Below are positions 14,334 to 23,035 of a stretch of DNA of 64,000 nucleotides, piece after piece (within the stretch, counting starts at the first letter, position 1; each line of letters opens with the position of its first letter). The stretch lies in contig NZ_LPXO01000006.1 of the NCBI RefSeq assembly GCF_001482405.1, forward strand, positions 186,001 through 250,000, written 5' to 3'. A model generated the notes under the pieces. It was given only the letters and a program-made list of their open reading frames with translations, was not told the origin of the DNA and did not search any database. Source of the stretch: Pseudoponticoccus marisrubri. Its GTDB lineage: Bacteria; Pseudomonadota; Alphaproteobacteria; Rhodobacterales; Rhodobacteraceae. A program made the position numbers and the translations under genes.

Positions 14334-16625
14334 ATGACACAGCTGCCCACCAAATCCCAGATCCTCGAGTGGATCTCCGAGAACCCGACCCAGACCTCGA
14401 AGCGCGAGATCGCCAAGGCCTTCGGCATCAAGGGCGCGGACCGGATCGACCTGAAGCGGCTGCTCAAGGAGCTGGAGGCCGAGGGCCACCTGGAGAAGCG
14501 CAAGAAGACCTATCGCGATCCCGACCGGCTGCCGCCGGTCAGCGTGCTGCAGGTCAAGGCGCCCAATGACCAGGGCGACCTGTTCGCGCAGCCGCTGGAA
14601 TGGCATGGCGAGGGGGTGGAGCCGGTGGTGCTGATCGTGCCGCGCGCCAGCGATCCGGCGCTGGGGGAGGGCGACCGCATCCTGGCCCGGCTGCAGGTGG
14701 TGCACGAGGAGGATCACAATTACGAGGCCCGACTGATCCGGCGCATCGGCGCCTCGCCCCGCCGGGTGGTGGGGATCTTCCGCAAGGGCGCCGAGGGCGG
14801 GCGGATCCTGCCGATCGACAAGGGTTCGGACAAGGAATGGCAGGTCGCCGCGGATGCCGCGGGCGGCGCTCGGGATGGCGAACTGGTCGAGGCCGAGCAG
14901 GCCGGGCCCAAATCCCGCCTTGGCCTGCCGCGGGCGCGCATCGTGCTGCGGCTGGGCGACCCGTCCGAGCCCAAGGCGGTGTCGCTGATCGCCATCCACC
15001 AGCACGGCATTCCCGACGATTTCCCGCCCGAGGTGCTGGCCGAGGCGGATGGCATGAAACCCGCCGGGCTGAAGGGGCGCGAGGACCTGCGCGACATGCC
15101 GCTGGTCACCATCGACCCTTGGGACGCGCGCGACCATGACGACGCGGTGCTGGCCCAGCCCGATGACGATCCGAAGAACCCCGGCGGCTTTGTCCTCTGG
15201 GTCGCGATCGCCGACGTGGCGCATTACGTCACCCCGGGCTCGAAGATCGATGTCGAGGCGCGCAAGCGGGGCAATTCCTCGTATTTCCCCGATCGCGTGG
15301 TGCCGATGCTGCCCGACCGGCTGTCGGGCGATCTCTGCTCGCTGCATGAAGGCGTGCCGCGGGCCTGCATCGCGGTGCGCATGGTGATCGATGCCGAGGG
15401 CAACAAGCGGTCGCACCGTTTCGTGCGCGGGCTGATGCGCTCGCCGGCCTCGCTCAGCTATCAGCAGGTGCAGGCGGCCATGGACGGCACCCCGGACGAG
15501 CGCACCGGACCGCTGCTGGAGCCGGTGATCCGCCCCCTCTTCGGCGCCTACAAGGCGCTGGCCGCCGCGCGCGACCGCCGCCAGCCGCTGGATCTCGACC
15601 TGCCCGAGCGCAAGGTGGTGCTGACCGAGGAGGGCAAGGTCGAGAGCGTGGATTTCGTCGAGCGGCTGGATGCGCATCGGCTGATCGAGGACTTCATGGT
15701 GCTGGCCAACGTGGCCGCCGCCGAGACGCTGATCGCCAAGAAGACTCCGCTTCTGTTCCGCGTGCACGAGGAGCCGCCGGCCGACAAGCTGGAGAGCCTG
15801 CGCGACACGGCCGAGGCGGCGGGGCTGGTGCTGGCCAAGGGGCAGGTGCTGAAGACCCGGCATCTCAACCGCCTGCTGCATGACGCCGCCGGCGGCGACG
15901 AGGCCGAGCTGATCAACCTCGCCACGCTGCGCAGCATGACGCAGGCCTACTACAGCCCCAAGAATTTCGGGCATTTCGGCCTTGCGCTGCAGAACTACGC
16001 GCATTTCACTTCGCCCATCCGGCGCTATGCCGACCTTGTCGTGCACCGGGCGCTGATCACCGCGCATGGCTGGGGGCCGGACGGGCTGAGCCAGCAGGAT
16101 CTCGAGACGCTGGAGAGCACGGCCCAGCATATCTCGGATACCGAGCGACGCAGCATGATGGCCGAGCGCGACACGACCGACCGCTATCTCGCCGCCTATC
16201 TCAGCGACCGGCTGGGGGCCGAGTTCACCGGCCGCGTGTCGGGCATCGCCAAGTTCGGGCTCTTCGTGAAGCTGGACGAGACCGGCGCCGACGGGCTGGT
16301 GCCGATCAGCACGCTGGGCAACGAGTATTTCCATTTCGACCGCGATGCCGGCACGCTGATGGGGGCCGATTCGGGCCGGATCATCGGGCTGGGCCAGCGC
16401 GCGCGGGTCAAGCTGGTCGAGGCCGCGCCGGTGACCGGCGGCATCGCCTTCGAGCTGCTGGAGCTGGATGACGAGACCGTCGAACAGGGCGGCCGCCGCC
16501 GCGTGTCGCGCGGGCGCAAGCCGGGCCGCAACGGTCCCTCACCCCGGCGCAAGCCCGCCAAGGCCCAGAAGAAGGACGCCAAGACCCGTCGCAAGGTCTC
16601 GCGCCAGCGCCGCGCCAAGCCCTGA
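14334..16625 (+). CDS. rnr: Ribonuclease R (3'-5' exoribonuclease)
   Basis: A 763-residue RNase II/R family enzyme that degrades structured RNA processively. Domains in order: N-terminal winged-helix region (about 1-65, SKREIAKAFGIKGADRIDLK), cold-shock domains (about 70-240), the RNB catalytic domain (about 255-590) with the magnesium aspartates in TIDPWDARDHDDAV, the SPIRRYADLVVHR motif, then an S1 domain (about 630-710, GRVSGIAKFGLFVKL) and a very basic tail rich in KPGR and KAQKKD. The basic tail and N-terminal helix distinguish RNase R from RNase II. Length is normal. Confidence 0.96.
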   Translation: MTQLPTKSQILEWISENPTQTSKREIAKAFGIKGADRIDLKRLLKELEAEGHLEKRKKTYRDPDRLPPVSVLQVKAPNDQGDLFAQPLEWHGEGVEPVVLIVPRASDPALGEGDRILARLQVVHEEDHNYEARLIRRIGASPRRVVGIFRKGAEGGRILPIDKGSDKEWQVAADAAGGARDGELVEAEQAGPKSRLGLPRARIVLRLGDPSEPKAVSLIAIHQHGIPDDFPPEVLAEADGMKPAGLKGREDLRDMPLVTIDPWDARDHDDAVLAQPDDDPKNPGGFVLWVAIADVAHYVTPGSKIDVEARKRGNSSYFPDRVVPMLPDRLSGDLCSLHEGVPRACIAVRMVIDAEGNKRSHRFVRGLMRSPASLSYQQVQAAMDGTPDERTGPLLEPVIRPLFGAYKALAAARDRRQPLDLDLPERKVVLTEEGKVESVDFVERLDAHRLIEDFMVLANVAAAETLIAKKTPLLFRVHEEPPADKLESLRDTAEAAGLVLAKGQVLKTRHLNRLLHDAAGGDEAELINLATLRSMTQAYYSPKNFGHFGLALQNYAHFTSPIRRYADLVVHRALITAHGWGPDGLSQQDLETLESTAQHISDTERRSMMAERDTTDRYLAAYLSDRLGAEFTGRVSGIAKFGLFVKLDETGADGLVPISTLGNEYFHFDRDAGTLMGADSGRIIGLGQRARVKLVEAAPVTGGIAFELLELDDETVEQGGRRRVSRGRKPGRNGPSPRRKPAKAQKKDAKTRRKVSRQRRAKP

Positions 16626-16639
16626 GCGAGGCCAATGCG

Positions 16640-16660
16640 CGGGGCCTTGCCGCCCCGATT
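16640..16660 (+). terminator. Weak candidate terminator after rnr
   Basis: CGGGGC, loop CTTGCC, GCCCCG followed by ATTTG. A short GC stem with an imperfect T-tract 15 nt after the rnr stop; plausible but weak. Confidence 0.35.
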
Positions 16661-16729
16661 TGACGCCTTCGCACAGGCTGCGTTTCGCGCTATGATGGTG
16701 CAAAACAAGACGAGCAGTCGGAAGAATCC

Positions 16730-18085
16730 ATGAACAGATCTCTTGTGCCCTGGGCGCTTTGCGCGGCCATGGGGGTAGGACCGGTTTGCGCCGGTACGGT
16801 CGAGGTGTCGCTGCGTCCCAAGGCGCGGCCGGTGGCGGTGGCGGTCGAGGAAATCGTCGGCCGCGCGGTGATGATGCCGGATTTCACGGTGGCGCCCGCG
16901 CGTTCGCTACGGCCGCGGGCGCGCCCGGCGGCGCTGCTGCCGAAGGTCGACGGGGTCGATGGCACCGAGGCGGGGTTCCGCGCCTGGACGCGCGACTTCC
17001 GGCCCCGTGCCCTGCGGCAGGGAATCTCGGCCCGGGTCTTCGACGCGGCCTTTGCCGGCGTGCGGTTCGACCCGCGCGTGGTGGCGCGCGACCGCAGCCA
17101 GTCGGAGTTCTCCAAGACGATCTGGGACTATCTCGACAGCGCGGTGTCCGACACCCGCGTGTCCAACGGGCGCGCCGCGCTGCGCCGCCACGGCCCGCTG
17201 CTGAACCGGATCGAGGCGCGCTACGGCGTCGAGAAGGAGGTCGTGCTGGCGGTCTGGGGGATGGAGACCAACTACGGCAGCTTCCGCGGCGAGGACAACG
17301 TGATCCGCTCCATGGCCTCGCTGGCTTATGACGGGCGGCGCGCGCGGTTCTTCGAGACGCAGCTGGTCGCGGCACTGCGCATCCTGCAATCGGGCGACAC
17401 GACGCCTGCGCGGATGAAGGGCTCGTGGGCAGGCGCGATGGGCCACACCCAGTTCATGCCCACCTCGTTCGAAGCGCTTGCGGTGGATTTCACCGGCGAC
17501 GGGCGGCGCGACATCTGGGGCGAGGACCCGGCCGATGCGCTGGCCTCCACCGCGAATTACCTGGCCCGGAACGGCTGGGTGCGCGGGCTGCCCTGGGGGG
17601 TCGAGGTGCAGCTGCCGCGCGGCTTCGATTACGGGCTGGTGGGCAGCAAGACGAAACGCATGCCCTCGGCCTGGGCGCGGCTGGGCGTGACCGGGATGGA
17701 TGGCCGCCCGGTGCGCGATTTCGGCAGCGCGCGACTGTTCCTGCCGGCTGGCCACAAGGGCGCGGCCTTCCTGGTGTTCAAGAATTTCGACGTGATCCGA
17801 CGCTACAACCCGGCCGACGCCTACGCGATGGGCGTGGGCCACCTGGCCGAGCGGATCGCCGGCGGCCCGAAGATCCGCGGCGGCTGGCCCCGCGACGACC
17901 GCGCCCTGACCCGGGCCGAGCGGATGGAGTTGCAGCGCCGCCTGACCGCGGCGGGCTTCAACACGCACGGGGTGGATGCCCGGATCGGCCCGCGCACCGT
18001 CGCAGCCCTGCGCGCTTTCCAGCGGTCACGGGGGCTGGTGCCGGACGGCCATGCCTCGCTCGATGTGTTGAAGCGGCTGCGCTAG
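16730..18085 (+). CDS. Lytic murein transglycosylase, MltB type
   Basis: Cleaves the glycan backbone of peptidoglycan, forming 1,6-anhydromuropeptides. The 451-residue protein has an N-terminal signal sequence (MNRSLVPWALCAAMGVGPVC, possibly ending AG at 22), a SLT_2/MltB catalytic domain (about 80-370) with the catalytic glutamate E179 in AVWGMETNYGSF, and the FMPTSFEALAVDFTGDG motif. A C-terminal PG_binding_1 domain (about 390-450) contains FNTHGVDARIGPRTVAALRAFQ. A possible lipobox cysteine (C20) is present but not canonical. Monocistronic; located after rnr. Confidence 0.93.
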   Translation: MNRSLVPWALCAAMGVGPVCAGTVEVSLRPKARPVAVAVEEIVGRAVMMPDFTVAPARSLRPRARPAALLPKVDGVDGTEAGFRAWTRDFRPRALRQGISARVFDAAFAGVRFDPRVVARDRSQSEFSKTIWDYLDSAVSDTRVSNGRAALRRHGPLLNRIEARYGVEKEVVLAVWGMETNYGSFRGEDNVIRSMASLAYDGRRARFFETQLVAALRILQSGDTTPARMKGSWAGAMGHTQFMPTSFEALAVDFTGDGRRDIWGEDPADALASTANYLARNGWVRGLPWGVEVQLPRGFDYGLVGSKTKRMPSAWARLGVTGMDGRPVRDFGSARLFLPAGHKGAAFLVFKNFDVIRRYNPADAYAMGVGHLAERIAGGPKIRGGWPRDDRALTRAERMELQRRLTAAGFNTHGVDARIGPRTVAALRAFQRSRGLVPDGHASLDVLKRLR

Positions 18086-18240
18086 GGGCCGCCCCGAGCG
18101 CAGCGGTTCGACCTCATCCCACCGGATTGCCGCGGCAAGAGGACATGGCGATCGGCAACAAGCGGGCAGCGGCGGTCACGCGTGCGGCGCGGGTCGTGCC
18201 CCCGAGGGGAGCGGCCCCGAATGGGCGCGAGTGAGCACCG

Positions 18241-18693
18241 TCAGGCGCATTTTCGTTGCCAGACCTCGAACCGCAAGCGGACCGGGCCTTGGGCACACTC
18301 AAGCTCGGATCTCGGCGTCTGTCCGCGTGTCGGCGCCAATGCCCCGTGTCCCAGCGTCCAGCGAACCCAGTTGGACGGGTGGGACGGATCGCGGACCGGG
18401 TCCGCTGCCCAGTCCCGTGCGTGCGCGAGTTCGTCATGCAGGCGATTGTCGAACCGGTCGCTGGCGAAATCGCCGGCATTCGCGCGCTCGGCCAGCCTGT
18501 CGAACGCGCGGAACAGAGTCTGGTCGTCGGCGCCATAGCTGTGGCCCCGCCCCTCGCGAAATGCCGATTGATACGCCGCGGCGCTGTAGCTGAAGAAGAG
18601 TTCCAGGGCGGTCCCCCGGTCCAGCCGCGGATGGTGGGCCATGGCCTCGATCAGTCCGCCACAGTCGATGTCGCACAATCCGCAGGCAATCAC
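18241..18693 (-). CDS. DUF4274-domain protein, start uncertain
   Basis: A 150-residue frame from a GTG at 18693. The segment HVIACGLCDIDCGGLIEAMA followed by HPRLDRGTALELFF is the DUF4274 core, a family of unknown function. The reading frame remains coding-like upstream (GHTRQSAAEKIAGLTADDLH) back to a TAG at 18754-18756, but contains no ATG or TTG and only this late GTG, which cuts into the conserved region. That TAG is also the stop of the upstream gene in the same frame. Either a rare start codon is used, or a longer gene has been split by a nonsense mutation. No good Shine-Dalgarno is seen before the GTG. Confidence 0.6.
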   Translation of the reverse strand: MIACGLCDIDCGGLIEAMAHHPRLDRGTALELFFSYSAAAYQSAFREGRGHSYGADDQTLFRAFDRLAERANAGDFASDRFDNRLHDELAHARDWAADPVRDPSHPSNWVRWTLGHGALAPTRGQTPRSELECAQGPVRLRFEVWQRKCA

Positions 18694-18753
18694 GTGCAGG
18701 TCGTCGGCCGTCAGGCCTGCGATCTTCTCGGCCGCGCTTTGCCTTGTGTGGCC

Positions 18754-19227
18754 CTAGATGGCAAATAGCTGAGTTTTGCGCCAGCGCTCTCGGGCCTGAC
18801 GGGTCTCGGCCGTTTCGAGTTTCGGCCGGGGCCGCGCCTTGGGGGCACCCTTGGGCATTGCGATCTCGGGGCGCAGGTCGCCCAGTTCGTTTGTGACCCG
18901 GATCAGGCTTCCCATGAGTAACGGATCGCCGCGCGCGGCGAGGCGCAGGAAATAGCGGAAGAGATCGGGGGGCAGGTGGTGGCCGGCCCAGCACGCGATG
19001 ATATAGGCCCCTAACGGGCCGCTGATCGTTTTCGGATCGTTCTGGTAAGGCTCGTGTTCCTTGATCTTGTCATAGAAACTGGCGCGCAGCGGGTTGCCCC
19101 CCGTTTGCGCGGCGCGCCGGCCCTTTTCGAAATCCGCGCGCCAATGCGTGACCGCGACACCGATGAGGATCTGCAACGCCTTGCGCGGGCGGGCATGGGA
19201 CAGGAGACGCGCGAGGAAGATATTCAT
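18754..19227 (-). CDS. Hypothetical protein upstream of and in frame with DUF4274
   Basis: A 157-residue protein that I do not recognise. It begins MNIFLARLLSHARPRKALQI, has a central conserved-looking segment (HEPYQNDPKTISGPLGAYII, AGHHLPPDLFRYFLRLAARG) and a basic, charged C-terminus (KARPRPKLETAETRQARERW). AAGGA precedes the ATG by 9 nt. Its TAG stop is immediately followed, in the same frame, by the DUF4274 coding stretch, so read-through would yield a protein of about 328 residues. A soluble cytoplasmic protein is most likely; no signal peptide. Confidence 0.6.
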   Translation of the reverse strand: MNIFLARLLSHARPRKALQILIGVAVTHWRADFEKGRRAAQTGGNPLRASFYDKIKEHEPYQNDPKTISGPLGAYIIACWAGHHLPPDLFRYFLRLAARGDPLLMGSLIRVTNELGDLRPEIAMPKGAPKARPRPKLETAETRQARERWRKTQLFAI

Positions 19228-19334
19228 GTGGGGCTGTCCTTCGGGTTCGGGGCCTACAGATCGCCCCGGACCCTGACCGCCGAATCGGGCGGCAATCCGG
19301 CAAGGGCCGGACAACTCCGCGAAGGGCGGAAGGC

Positions 19335-19886
19335 TCAGCTGCCGAACCCCGCCAGCGCCTGGAAGTCCATCGTTTCCAGCAGCATGCGCACGAGGTCGAG
19401 ATCGCCCTCGCCCTGCACCAGCACGCGGTTGCCCACCAGCGCCATCAGCTGGTCGTCCTGCGCGGCAAAGCGCTGGCGGTTGATGCGTTCGACCTTCAGA
19501 CCCATCATCGAGGCATTGCTGATCATGGCGGACATGCTCGACACCATCGGGTTGTCTGCCATGAGGGTGATCTTGACGCTCTCGCCGCCCGGACCGTCAT
19601 ACTCCGCCTCGGCCCCGACACCGCCGCCCATCATGGCCAGCCCCGCATTCATCTCGGAGTTCACCGCGCGCGACCACCCCTCGGGCGCGGCGGGCAGGAA
19701 GGCGCCGAGGCTGTCGGTCTTCATCTCGAGAAGGCGCTGGCGGGCGAAGTCCAGCTCGTCCAGCGCGTACTGGATATCGCCCTCTTCATAGGCGTCGATG
19801 GCCGATTGCAGCGTGTCGGTCACCTCGTCGGCCGAGACGAGGGTCGGACAGGCAAGGGCCGCGACAAGCACGAGGATGCGGGGCAT
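19335..19886 (-). CDS. Periplasmic hypothetical protein
   Basis: A 183-residue protein with a clear signal peptide (MPRILVLVAALACPTLVSAD, cleavage after LVSA). The mature part begins with a helical, acidic stretch (LQSAIDAYEEGDIQYALDEL) resembling a TPR-like hairpin, followed by a domain with a Met-rich segment (NAGLAMMGGGVGAEAEYDG). GGAGA 4 nt before the ATG. Homologues of unknown function are common in roseobacters. Transcribed leftward towards the unrecognised gene at 18754; divergent from the membrane-protein genes to the right. Confidence 0.75.
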   Translation of the reverse strand: MPRILVLVAALACPTLVSADEVTDTLQSAIDAYEEGDIQYALDELDFARQRLLEMKTDSLGAFLPAAPEGWSRAVNSEMNAGLAMMGGGVGAEAEYDGPGGESVKITLMADNPMVSSMSAMISNASMMGLKVERINRQRFAAQDDQLMALVGNRVLVQGEGDLDLVRMLLETMDFQALAGFGS

Positions 19887-19994
19887 GGGGATCTCCGTTT
19901 GCTGTTTTTGCCATCGTGGCAAGCGCGGCGCGATCCGGCAAGGCCGGGAAAATCCCGCCTTGACCGGGGCGCCGCCCCGCCCCACCTGCCTTGT

Positions 19995-20327
19995 GTGATC
20001 ACCGCCCTGCTTCTTCCGACCCTTGCCCTGATGGCGCTGGCCGTGCTGGTCACGCGCGGCATCGAGGCGTTGGTGCCGGAAAGCCCGGCCGGGCTGGCCG
20101 CGATCGCGGTGCTCTCGAGCCTGGCGCTCTGGCTTCTGTCGGCTGCCGGCTTTGCCGGGCTCTACCTGATCCGGGACGCGCAGATCGCCGTGGTGCTGGG
20201 CGCGGCGCCGCAGGCCGGGCTGCGGCATTTCCTGGGCCTGGGCGCCAAGGCCGCGCTGATCTGGGCACCGCTGGTGCTGCTGGTCGTGGCCACCGCCCCG
20301 CGCCGCTGGAAAACCGCCACGTGGTAG
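19995..20327 (+). CDS. Small membrane protein (GTG start)
   Basis: A 110-residue hydrophobic protein with three predicted membrane segments (ITALLLPTLALMALAVLV; AAIAVLSSLALWLLSAAGFA; LIWAPLVLLVVATA) and the basic tail PRRWKTATW. The frame is open further upstream, but codons before the GTG at 19995 overlap the divergent periplasmic gene in a different frame and encode no plausible protein. No clear ribosome-binding site. Followed on the same strand by two more membrane proteins. Not assignable to a family by eye. Confidence 0.6.
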   Translation: MITALLLPTLALMALAVLVTRGIEALVPESPAGLAAIAVLSSLALWLLSAAGFAGLYLIRDAQIAVVLGAAPQAGLRHFLGLGAKAALIWAPLVLLVVATAPRRWKTATW

Positions 20328-20374
20328 CTTGATTTTCGGGCGCCGCCCCGGTCTGGTGACAGCAGGAGGCGAAG

Positions 20375-20641
20375 ATGCTGGCACTTGCACGATTTCTGGT
20401 CCTGGGCTTCGTCGTGCTGACGGTGGTCTACGGATCGCTCTGGTTCTACCTGCGCGCCAACCGCCGCGAGCAGCTGGAGCGCATGTGGGAAACCGACCCG
20501 CAGGGTCTGCCGCAAAAGGATTTCATCCAGCTCGGGCTTGCCTATCACGACCGGTTGCGCCATCGCTTCCTCATCATAACGGTATATGTCATACCACTGA
20601 GCCTCGTGACCCTGATCGTCTACCTGACCAATTTCCACTGA
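20375..20641 (+). CDS. Small two-helix membrane protein
   Basis: An 88-residue protein with membrane helices at about 4-25 and 65-85, and between them a charged cytoplasmic loop, YLRANRREQLERMWETDPQG, ending near KDFIQLGLAYHDRLRHR. This is a conserved roseobacter hypothetical. AGGAGG lies 6 nt before the ATG. It is 13 nt upstream of the DUF1523 gene, with which it almost certainly forms an operon. Confidence 0.75.
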   Translation: MLALARFLVLGFVVLTVVYGSLWFYLRANRREQLERMWETDPQGLPQKDFIQLGLAYHDRLRHRFLIITVYVIPLSLVTLIVYLTNFH

Positions 20642-20654
20642 AAGGCCGACCGCC

Positions 20655-21275
20655 ATGGTTTATGTCAAATGGACCTTCATCGCCCTGTTCTGGCTGATCG
20701 TTCTGGCCTTCCTGCATTACACGCTGCCGCAGCACGACATCGCGCGGATCACCGACACCTATGAAAAGCGCATCGACCCCGGCGAGAATCGCTGGTTCTG
20801 GGCGCAGGCCGAGGTGGGCAACAACCCCGATACCGGCAGCCGCGATGTCTTCTTCATCCAGACGCGGCAGGCCGATGGCGACGTGATGGTCTATCGCAAC
20901 GAGGATACGGGCTGGGGCTGGCCGCCCTATTTCAAGTTCGACACCTCCAACCTGCAGGCCGAGGCCAACGACCTGCGCTCGGATGCCGACAACCCACGCT
21001 GGGTGGCGATCCGGCATTACGGCTGGCGCAACGAGTTCATCTCGATCTTCCCCAATGCCGTCTCGGTGCGCCCGGTGGCCGGCCCGGACGTGACGATCAT
21101 CCCGTGGATCAGCATCGCGATCCTCGTGACGCTGGCGGCGGCCTTCTGGGCCATCTGGGTGCGCTGGACCCGCTTCTGGAACCGCCGCGTGGACCCGGTG
21201 CTCGACAGCGCCGGCGACCGCGCCCGCGACGCCGGAGACGGCGTCCGAGGCCTGTTCTCGCGCAAGTCGAAGTAA
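20655..21275 (+). CDS. DUF1523 family membrane protein
   Basis: 206 residues: an N-terminal membrane helix (WTFIALFWLIVLAFLHYTLP), a periplasmic domain of about 110 residues with DTYEKRIDPGENRWFW, DVFFIQTRQADGDVMVYRNE and the GWGWPPYFKFDTSNLQAEA segment characteristic of DUF1523, then a second helix near 150-172 and a charged tail. Function unknown; the family is largely restricted to Rhodobacterales. In tandem with the small membrane protein upstream, suggesting a joint role at the inner membrane. Confidence 0.88.
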   Translation: MVYVKWTFIALFWLIVLAFLHYTLPQHDIARITDTYEKRIDPGENRWFWAQAEVGNNPDTGSRDVFFIQTRQADGDVMVYRNEDTGWGWPPYFKFDTSNLQAEANDLRSDADNPRWVAIRHYGWRNEFISIFPNAVSVRPVAGPDVTIIPWISIAILVTLAAAFWAIWVRWTRFWNRRVDPVLDSAGDRARDAGDGVRGLFSRKSK

Positions 21276-21335
21276 AGCGGGGCCGGGACCGGCGCGACCC
21301 CGTCAATACCTGACAGCGCGTCCGACTGCCCGCGC

Positions 21336-22214
21336 TCACACGGCCCGTGCCGCTGGGTGAACCGGCACCGGGCGGTTGGCGCGTTGGCCGGCCCAGACCG
21401 CGCCGAGGACGATGATCGCGCCGAGCGCCTGGATCGGGGTCAGGGCCTGGCCCAGCACGATCCAGCCCAGGGCGACCGCGGTCACCGGGCTCATCATGCC
21501 CAGCATCGAGACGGCCCCCGGCTCCAGCCGTGCGACACCGCGAAACCACAGCGCGTAGGTGGCCGCGGCGCCGACCAGGCCCAGCCAGGCCAGCCCGGCG
21601 AGGTTCAGCGGCGTAAGTGGCGGCAGCGGCGGCTCGACCAGCAGGGCCAGCGGCAGCAGGATCAGCCCGCCGGCGGTCAGCTGCCACGCGGTGAAGCTCA
21701 GTGCCGAGACCGGGGGCTGCCACTTGCGGCTGAGCACGGTGCCTGCCGCCATCGACGCCGCGCCGCCCAGCCCGGCTGCGACGCCCAGCGGGTCGAGCGC
21801 GGCCTCGGGGCCGATCAGCAGCAGTGCCACGCCCAGCACGCCGGTCGCGGCGGCCACCACCGCACCGGCCCGGACCGGCGTGCCCAGCCAGCCGCGCGCC
21901 ATGGCGATGACCATCATCGCCTGCAGTGCGCCCAACGTCGCCGCCACGCCGCCGGGCAGGCGATAGGCCGCCACGAAGAGCAGGACCCAGAACAGCGCGA
22001 AGTTGAAGCTGCCCAGCAGCATCGCCCGGCCCAGCCAGGCGCGGGGCGGCAGGCAGCGGGTCAGCGCCAGCAGCAACAGCCCTGCCGGCAGCGCGCGCAA
22101 CGCCGCCAGCGTGATCGGATAGCCGGCAGGCAGCGCCTCGGTCGTCACGAGGTAGGTGCTGCCCCAGACCGCCGGGGCGAGTGCCGTGAGCAGCGTGTCG
22201 GTGACGCGTGTCAT
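21336..22214 (-). CDS. EamA/DMT-superfamily transporter
   Basis: A 292-residue permease with ten predicted membrane helices and two EamA repeats (about 8-135 and 150-280); the first has WGSTYLVTTEALPAGYPITL, the second ends with GWIVLGQALTPIQALGAIIVL. Such carriers usually export amino acids or other metabolites; the substrate cannot be deduced. GGAGG precedes the ATG at 22214, which overlaps the stop of the DUF1127 gene by 4 nt. Last gene of a leftward group with LysR, WrbA and a DsbA-like protein. Confidence 0.9.
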   Translation of the reverse strand: MTRVTDTLLTALAPAVWGSTYLVTTEALPAGYPITLAALRALPAGLLLLALTRCLPPRAWLGRAMLLGSFNFALFWVLLFVAAYRLPGGVAATLGALQAMMVIAMARGWLGTPVRAGAVVAAATGVLGVALLLIGPEAALDPLGVAAGLGGAASMAAGTVLSRKWQPPVSALSFTAWQLTAGGLILLPLALLVEPPLPPLTPLNLAGLAWLGLVGAAATYALWFRGVARLEPGAVSMLGMMSPVTAVALGWIVLGQALTPIQALGAIIVLGAVWAGQRANRPVPVHPAARAV

Positions 22215-22381
22215 CTTTGGCCTCCGCGTCGCTGCCAGAGCGGCAGTAGGTCGAGGCGCGGCCTGTCCGCGCAACGCTCGAGGCCGATATCGCGCAGCAG
22301 GTGCGGTGGCAGGTCGCCCGCCGGGCAGCGCCCGACCACGCGCATGGACCGCCGGACACGGCGAAGAACTCTTTCAAACAT
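22211..22381 (-). CDS. DUF1127-like short basic protein
   Basis: A 56-residue, arginine-rich protein (MFERVLRRVRRSMRVVGRCP at the start) containing LPPHLLRDIGLERCADRPRL, which matches the YjiS/DUF1127 core (L...LLRDIGL.R). AAGGAGA is well spaced before the ATG at 22381. Its TGA overlaps the start of the EamA gene (ATGA), so translation is coupled. DUF1127 proteins in alphaproteobacteria include RNA-binding regulators of small size; here only the resemblance is claimed. Confidence 0.72.
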   Translation of the reverse strand: MFERVLRRVRRSMRVVGRCPAGDLPPHLLRDIGLERCADRPRLDLLPLWQRRGGQR

Positions 22382-22393
22382 GGGAATCTCCTT

Positions 22394-23035
22394 TCAGGCG
22401 GCCAGCCGCAGCGCGGCGCGCAGTTGTGCGGCCAGGTCGGCGCGGGGCCCGTTGACGAGGCGCGTGCCGGTCTCGCGCACGATCAGCGTGGGCACGGCCC
22501 GCACCTGCAGGCTGCGCGCCGCCTGCCTGTCGGCCGCGACGGCGCGCGCCGTCTCGGGCGCCTCCAGCAGCCGGGCAAAGGCCGCGGCCTCGAAGCCCTG
22601 CGCCACGGCGAGTTGCAGCACCGTTTCCGGATCGGCGATGTTGCGCGCCTCGGACAGATGCGCGCGTTGCAGGCGGTCGAACATGTCCCAGTGCCCCTCT
22701 TGCCCGCCCAGCCGCTCGGCCGCCTTGCAGCCCAGCGCCGCGACCTGCCCGTGGGGGTAGTCGAACGGCGCGGCGCGCATCGCCTCGATGTTCACCAGCG
22801 CGGGCCGATCGCTGACCTGCCGGCAGGCGGCCCAATGGTCGAGGATCGTGGCGCGCGCCGCTGCGGGGCTGCCCCAGCGGGCCGCCATCTCGGCGCGGCT
22901 GGCCTGCAGCACGAAGCTGCGGTGGCGGATGTCGAGATCGAACTCCTTTGCCAGGCTGCGCATCCGGGACGAGATGTTGAAGCACCAGCAGCAGACCACG
23001 TCATGGAAGAAGTCGAGTGTCAGCCGGGGCATCAT
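22394..23035 (-). CDS. DsbA-family (FrnE-like) thioredoxin-fold oxidoreductase
   Basis: A 213-residue protein of the DSBA-like/2-hydroxychromene-2-carboxylate isomerase type, cytoplasmic because it lacks a signal peptide. The redox site is C15-x-x-C18 in DVVCCWCFN, giving three cysteines in four positions. The helical insert spans about 50-160, and the cis-Pro region AVPTLIV is at about 180-186. Overlaps the wrbA stop by 4 nt. A role in thiol redox or quinone/xenobiotic handling fits the neighbouring WrbA quinone reductase. Confidence 0.86.
   Translation of the reverse strand: MMPRLTLDFFHDVVCCWCFNISSRMRSLAKEFDLDIRHRSFVLQASRAEMAARWGSPAAARATILDHWAACRQVSDRPALVNIEAMRAAPFDYPHGQVAALGCKAAERLGGQEGHWDMFDRLQRAHLSEARNIADPETVLQLAVAQGFEAAAFARLLEAPETARAVAADRQAARSLQVRAVPTLIVRETGTRLVNGPRADLAAQLRAALRLAA

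Noticed and set aside
18086-18240. Possible RNA gene between the lytic transglycosylase and DUF4274 genes
   Set aside because: No tRNA cloverleaf, no strong hairpin with T-tract and no conserved motif could be seen.
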